6,858 nucleotides of DNA from an uncultured Paracoccaceae bacterium (GTDB lineage Bacteria > Pseudomonadota > Alphaproteobacteria > Rhodobacterales > Rhodobacteraceae). A program made the translations under genes and the position numbers. Positions within the stretch are counted from its first letter, which is position 1; each line of letters begins with the position of its first letter. This document shows positions 4,922 to 6,858 of this stretch, piece after piece. The notes under the pieces were generated by a model. It was not told the origin of the DNA, did not search any database, and was given only the letters and a program-made list of their open reading frames with translations. The stretch covers positions 1 through 6,858 of the forward strand of contig CALCPC010000610.1 in the NCBI GenBank assembly GCA_937900975.1. The letters are read 5' to 3'.

Positions 4922-6844
4922 ATGCGGGCTTTGGGTGTTTGTTACTATCCCGAACATTGGCCAGAGGAGATCTGGCCAGAGGACGCGGCGGCGATGGTTG
5001 CAGCCGGGCTGACCTGGGTTCGGATCGGAGAGTTCGCCTGGTCGCGGTTAGAGCCGGAACCGGGCCACCTGGATTTCGCCTGGCTCGACCGCGCGATTGC
5101 TGTTCTGGCCGGGGCGGGCCTGAAGGTCGTTCTTGGCACCCCAACCGCGACACCGCCCCGCTGGATGCTGACCCGCCATCCCGACATGCTGGCCGTGGAC
5201 GCCCAGGGCCGTCAGCGCGGCTTCGGCTCTCGCCGGCATTACTGCTTTAGTCACGCGGGCTACCGGGCGGAAAGCGCGCGGATTGTCACCCTGCTGGCAG
5301 AGCGCTACGGGCGCGCGCCCGGGATCGCAGCCTGGCAGCCCGACAATGAGTATGGCTGCCATGACACAACGCTTAGCTACAGCCCGGCGGCGGCAACGGC
5401 GTTTCAAAGCTGGCTGCGCGCCCGCTATGGCAGTATCGCTGCGCTGAACAGCGCTTGGGGGACGGTGTTTTGGGCCATGGAGTACCGCGCCTTTGAGGAG
5501 GTCGGTCTTCCCAACCTGACCGTCACCGAACCGCACCCCGCCCATGTTCTGGCGTTCCGGCGCTTCAGCTCTGACCAGGTGGTCGCGTTCAACCGCGTGC
5601 AAGTGGATATTCTGCGCGCTGCAACCGCAGCGCCCATCCTGCACAATTTCATGGGGCGCGAGACCGGGTTCGATCATTTCGACGTTGGGCGCGATGTCGA
5701 TATCGCGAGTTGGGACAGCTATCCGGTTGGGTTTTTGGAGGACCGGATCGAGGCGGATGAGGCTTGGCGGCAGGCGTTTCGCTGCCAGGGCGATCCCGAT
5801 TTTCAGGCCTTCCACCACGATCTTTACCGCGCCACGGGGCGGGGTCGCTGGTGGGTGATGGAGCAGCAGCCGGGCCCTGTGAATTGGGCGCCGTGGAATG
5901 CGGCGCCGCTGCCGGGCCTGGCGCGGTTTTGGGCGTGGGAGGCGTTTGCCCATGGCGCCGAGGCGGTGGTGTACTTTCGCTGGCGCCAACTGCCCTTTGG
6001 CCAAGAACAGCTCCATTCCGGGCTGTTGCGCCCCGACCGTGGCGAGACCGCCGCCTTACGAGAGGTGCGCCAGGTGGCAGCGGAGCTGTCCGACGCGCCC
6101 GAGATCGGCCAGTCGGCGGCGGACGTTGCGCTGATCTTCGATTATCCCTCGGCTTGGGGTTGGGAGGCGCAGCCGCAGGGCCAGGATTTCAGCTATTTCC
6201 GCCTGGTTTTGGAGGTCTATCGCGGGGTGCGCCGGCTGGGATTAAGCGTCGACATCCTGCCCGGACACGCCGCCGATCTTTCGGCATATGCGATGGTGCT
6301 GGCGCCGGGGATCTTGGCGTGGGATGATGCCTTGCGCGCGGCACTCGCCGCCTATGCGGGCCTTGCGGTGTTGGGCCCCCGGGCCGGCGCCCGCACCGCG
6401 GAGTTTGCAATCCCGCCCCGTTTGCCGCCCGATCTCGACCCGCTCGACCTGAAGGTCGAGGCGGTGGAAAGTTTGCGCCCGGGGGTTGAGATCGCGCTGG
6501 CCGAGGGCGGGGCGTTTCGGCATTGGCAGGAGCAGTGCAGCGGCACCGCAGCGGTGGTCGAGCGCACCGAGGCCGGCGCGCCCGCCGTCTTTGCCGCCGG
6601 CGGTCTGCGCTATCTGGCTGGGTGGCCCGATGCCGTGGCGATGCGGCGCCTTTTGGCCGGGTTCGCCGCAGAGGCGAGGCTTCGGACGCTGGATCTGCCC
6701 GAGGGTGTGCGGGTCCGCGACACGGCCACGGAACGCTTTGTCTTCAACCACACCCGCGACAGCGTTCCGGCCAGCGCTGTTCCAGGGCTTCAACAACCGC
6801 TTGGTCCGGCGGATTTTGTAAGGCTGCCGCGGGCGGAGGTCTGA
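4922..6844 (+). CDS. Beta-galactosidase, glycoside hydrolase family 42
   Basis: The 640-residue retaining enzyme hydrolyses terminal beta-galactosides (lactose-like or galacto-oligosaccharides). It opens with the GH42 signature GVCYYPEHWPEE (5-16) and RIGEFAWSRLEP (34-45). The TIM barrel (to about 390) carries the acid/base E143 in WQPDNEYG (138-145) and the nucleophile E314 in MEQQPG (313-318); NFMG (242-245), SWDSYPVG (263-270) and FRWRQLPFG (352-360) are further family blocks. The trimerisation domain follows (about 395-590, with ALIFDYPSAWGWE at 403-415), then a short C-terminal beta domain. Length and catalytic positions nearly match the Thermus A4 enzyme (645 residues, E141 and E312 as I recall). 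Of that enzyme's four zinc cysteines only the equivalent of C106 (C108 here) remains; the others are S152, S154 and A157. There is no signal peptide, so it acts in the cytoplasm. It is separated from dgoA by a 104-base gap with odd homopolymers, so co-transcription is likely but not shown. The TGA at 6842-6844 is followed by 14 unremarkable bases. Confidence 0.95.
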   Translation: MRALGVCYYPEHWPEEIWPEDAAAMVAAGLTWVRIGEFAWSRLEPEPGHLDFAWLDRAIAVLAGAGLKVVLGTPTATPPRWMLTRHPDMLAVDAQGRQRGFGSRRHYCFSHAGYRAESARIVTLLAERYGRAPGIAAWQPDNEYGCHDTTLSYSPAAATAFQSWLRARYGSIAALNSAWGTVFWAMEYRAFEEVGLPNLTVTEPHPAHVLAFRRFSSDQVVAFNRVQVDILRAATAAPILHNFMGRETGFDHFDVGRDVDIASWDSYPVGFLEDRIEADEAWRQAFRCQGDPDFQAFHHDLYRATGRGRWWVMEQQPGPVNWAPWNAAPLPGLARFWAWEAFAHGAEAVVYFRWRQLPFGQEQLHSGLLRPDRGETAALREVRQVAAELSDAPEIGQSAADVALIFDYPSAWGWEAQPQGQDFSYFRLVLEVYRGVRRLGLSVDILPGHAADLSAYAMVLAPGILAWDDALRAALAAYAGLAVLGPRAGARTAEFAIPPRLPPDLDPLDLKVEAVESLRPGVEIALAEGGAFRHWQEQCSGTAAVVERTEAGAPAVFAAGGLRYLAGWPDAVAMRRLLAGFAAEARLRTLDLPEGVRVRDTATERFVFNHTRDSVPASAVPGLQQPLGPADFVRLPRAEV

Positions 6845-6858
6845 CCACCCGTCCCGCC

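Noticed and set aside
1..6858. Search for tRNA or rRNA genes, CRISPR arrays, insertion sequences and attachment sites.
   Set aside because: No regularly spaced repeats, transposase-like frames, terminal inverted repeats with target duplications or tRNA-like cloverleaf were recognised by eye; almost all of the window is accounted for by catabolic genes.

Overview
The window is a compact, single-strand (+) sugar-catabolic operon from a high-GC bacterium. GC richness, codon choice, the KDPGal-type galactose route and the gene types suggest an alphaproteobacterium, most likely of the Rhodobacterales; this rests on overall impression, not a database match.

Layout: (1) 1-78, the last 25 codons of an upstream gene, probably the first permease of a sugar ABC importer; (2) 78-926, the second sugar ABC permease (MalG/LacG type); (3) 936-3026, a cytoplasmic GH36 alpha-galactosidase; (4) 3064-4212, 2-dehydro-3-deoxygalactonokinase (dgoK), with an unusual Pro/Ala-rich internal segment; (5) 4209-4817, 2-dehydro-3-deoxy-6-phosphogalactonate aldolase (dgoA); (6) a 104-base gap at 4818-4921 holding a GC hairpin and extreme homopolymers (G12, C24, G15); (7) 4922-6844, a GH42 beta-galactosidase. 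The last 14 bases hold nothing recognisable. The four junctions from the upstream gene through dgoA are overlapping or tightly spaced (1-base overlap, 9-base gap, 37-base gap, 4-base overlap), so one transcript is very likely; only the gap before the GH42 gene could hold a transcriptional break.

How the genes work together (family knowledge plus inference): the importer brings in intact galactosides. The signal-less GH36 and GH42 enzymes release galactose from alpha- and beta-linked substrates in the cytoplasm. Galactose is then oxidised and dehydrated through the De Ley-Doudoroff route by enzymes not seen here (galactose dehydrogenase, lactonase, galactonate dehydratase). DgoK phosphorylates 2-dehydro-3-deoxygalactonate, and DgoA cleaves the product to pyruvate and glyceraldehyde 3-phosphate. 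The substrate-binding protein, ATPase and regulator must also lie outside the window.

I found no evidence for a wholly new biological system. The points worth a second look are the homopolymer gap (artefact or real structured element), the roughly 83-residue disordered insertion in DgoK, a hairpin covering the dgoK ribosome binding site, and loss of most of the GH42 zinc cysteines.
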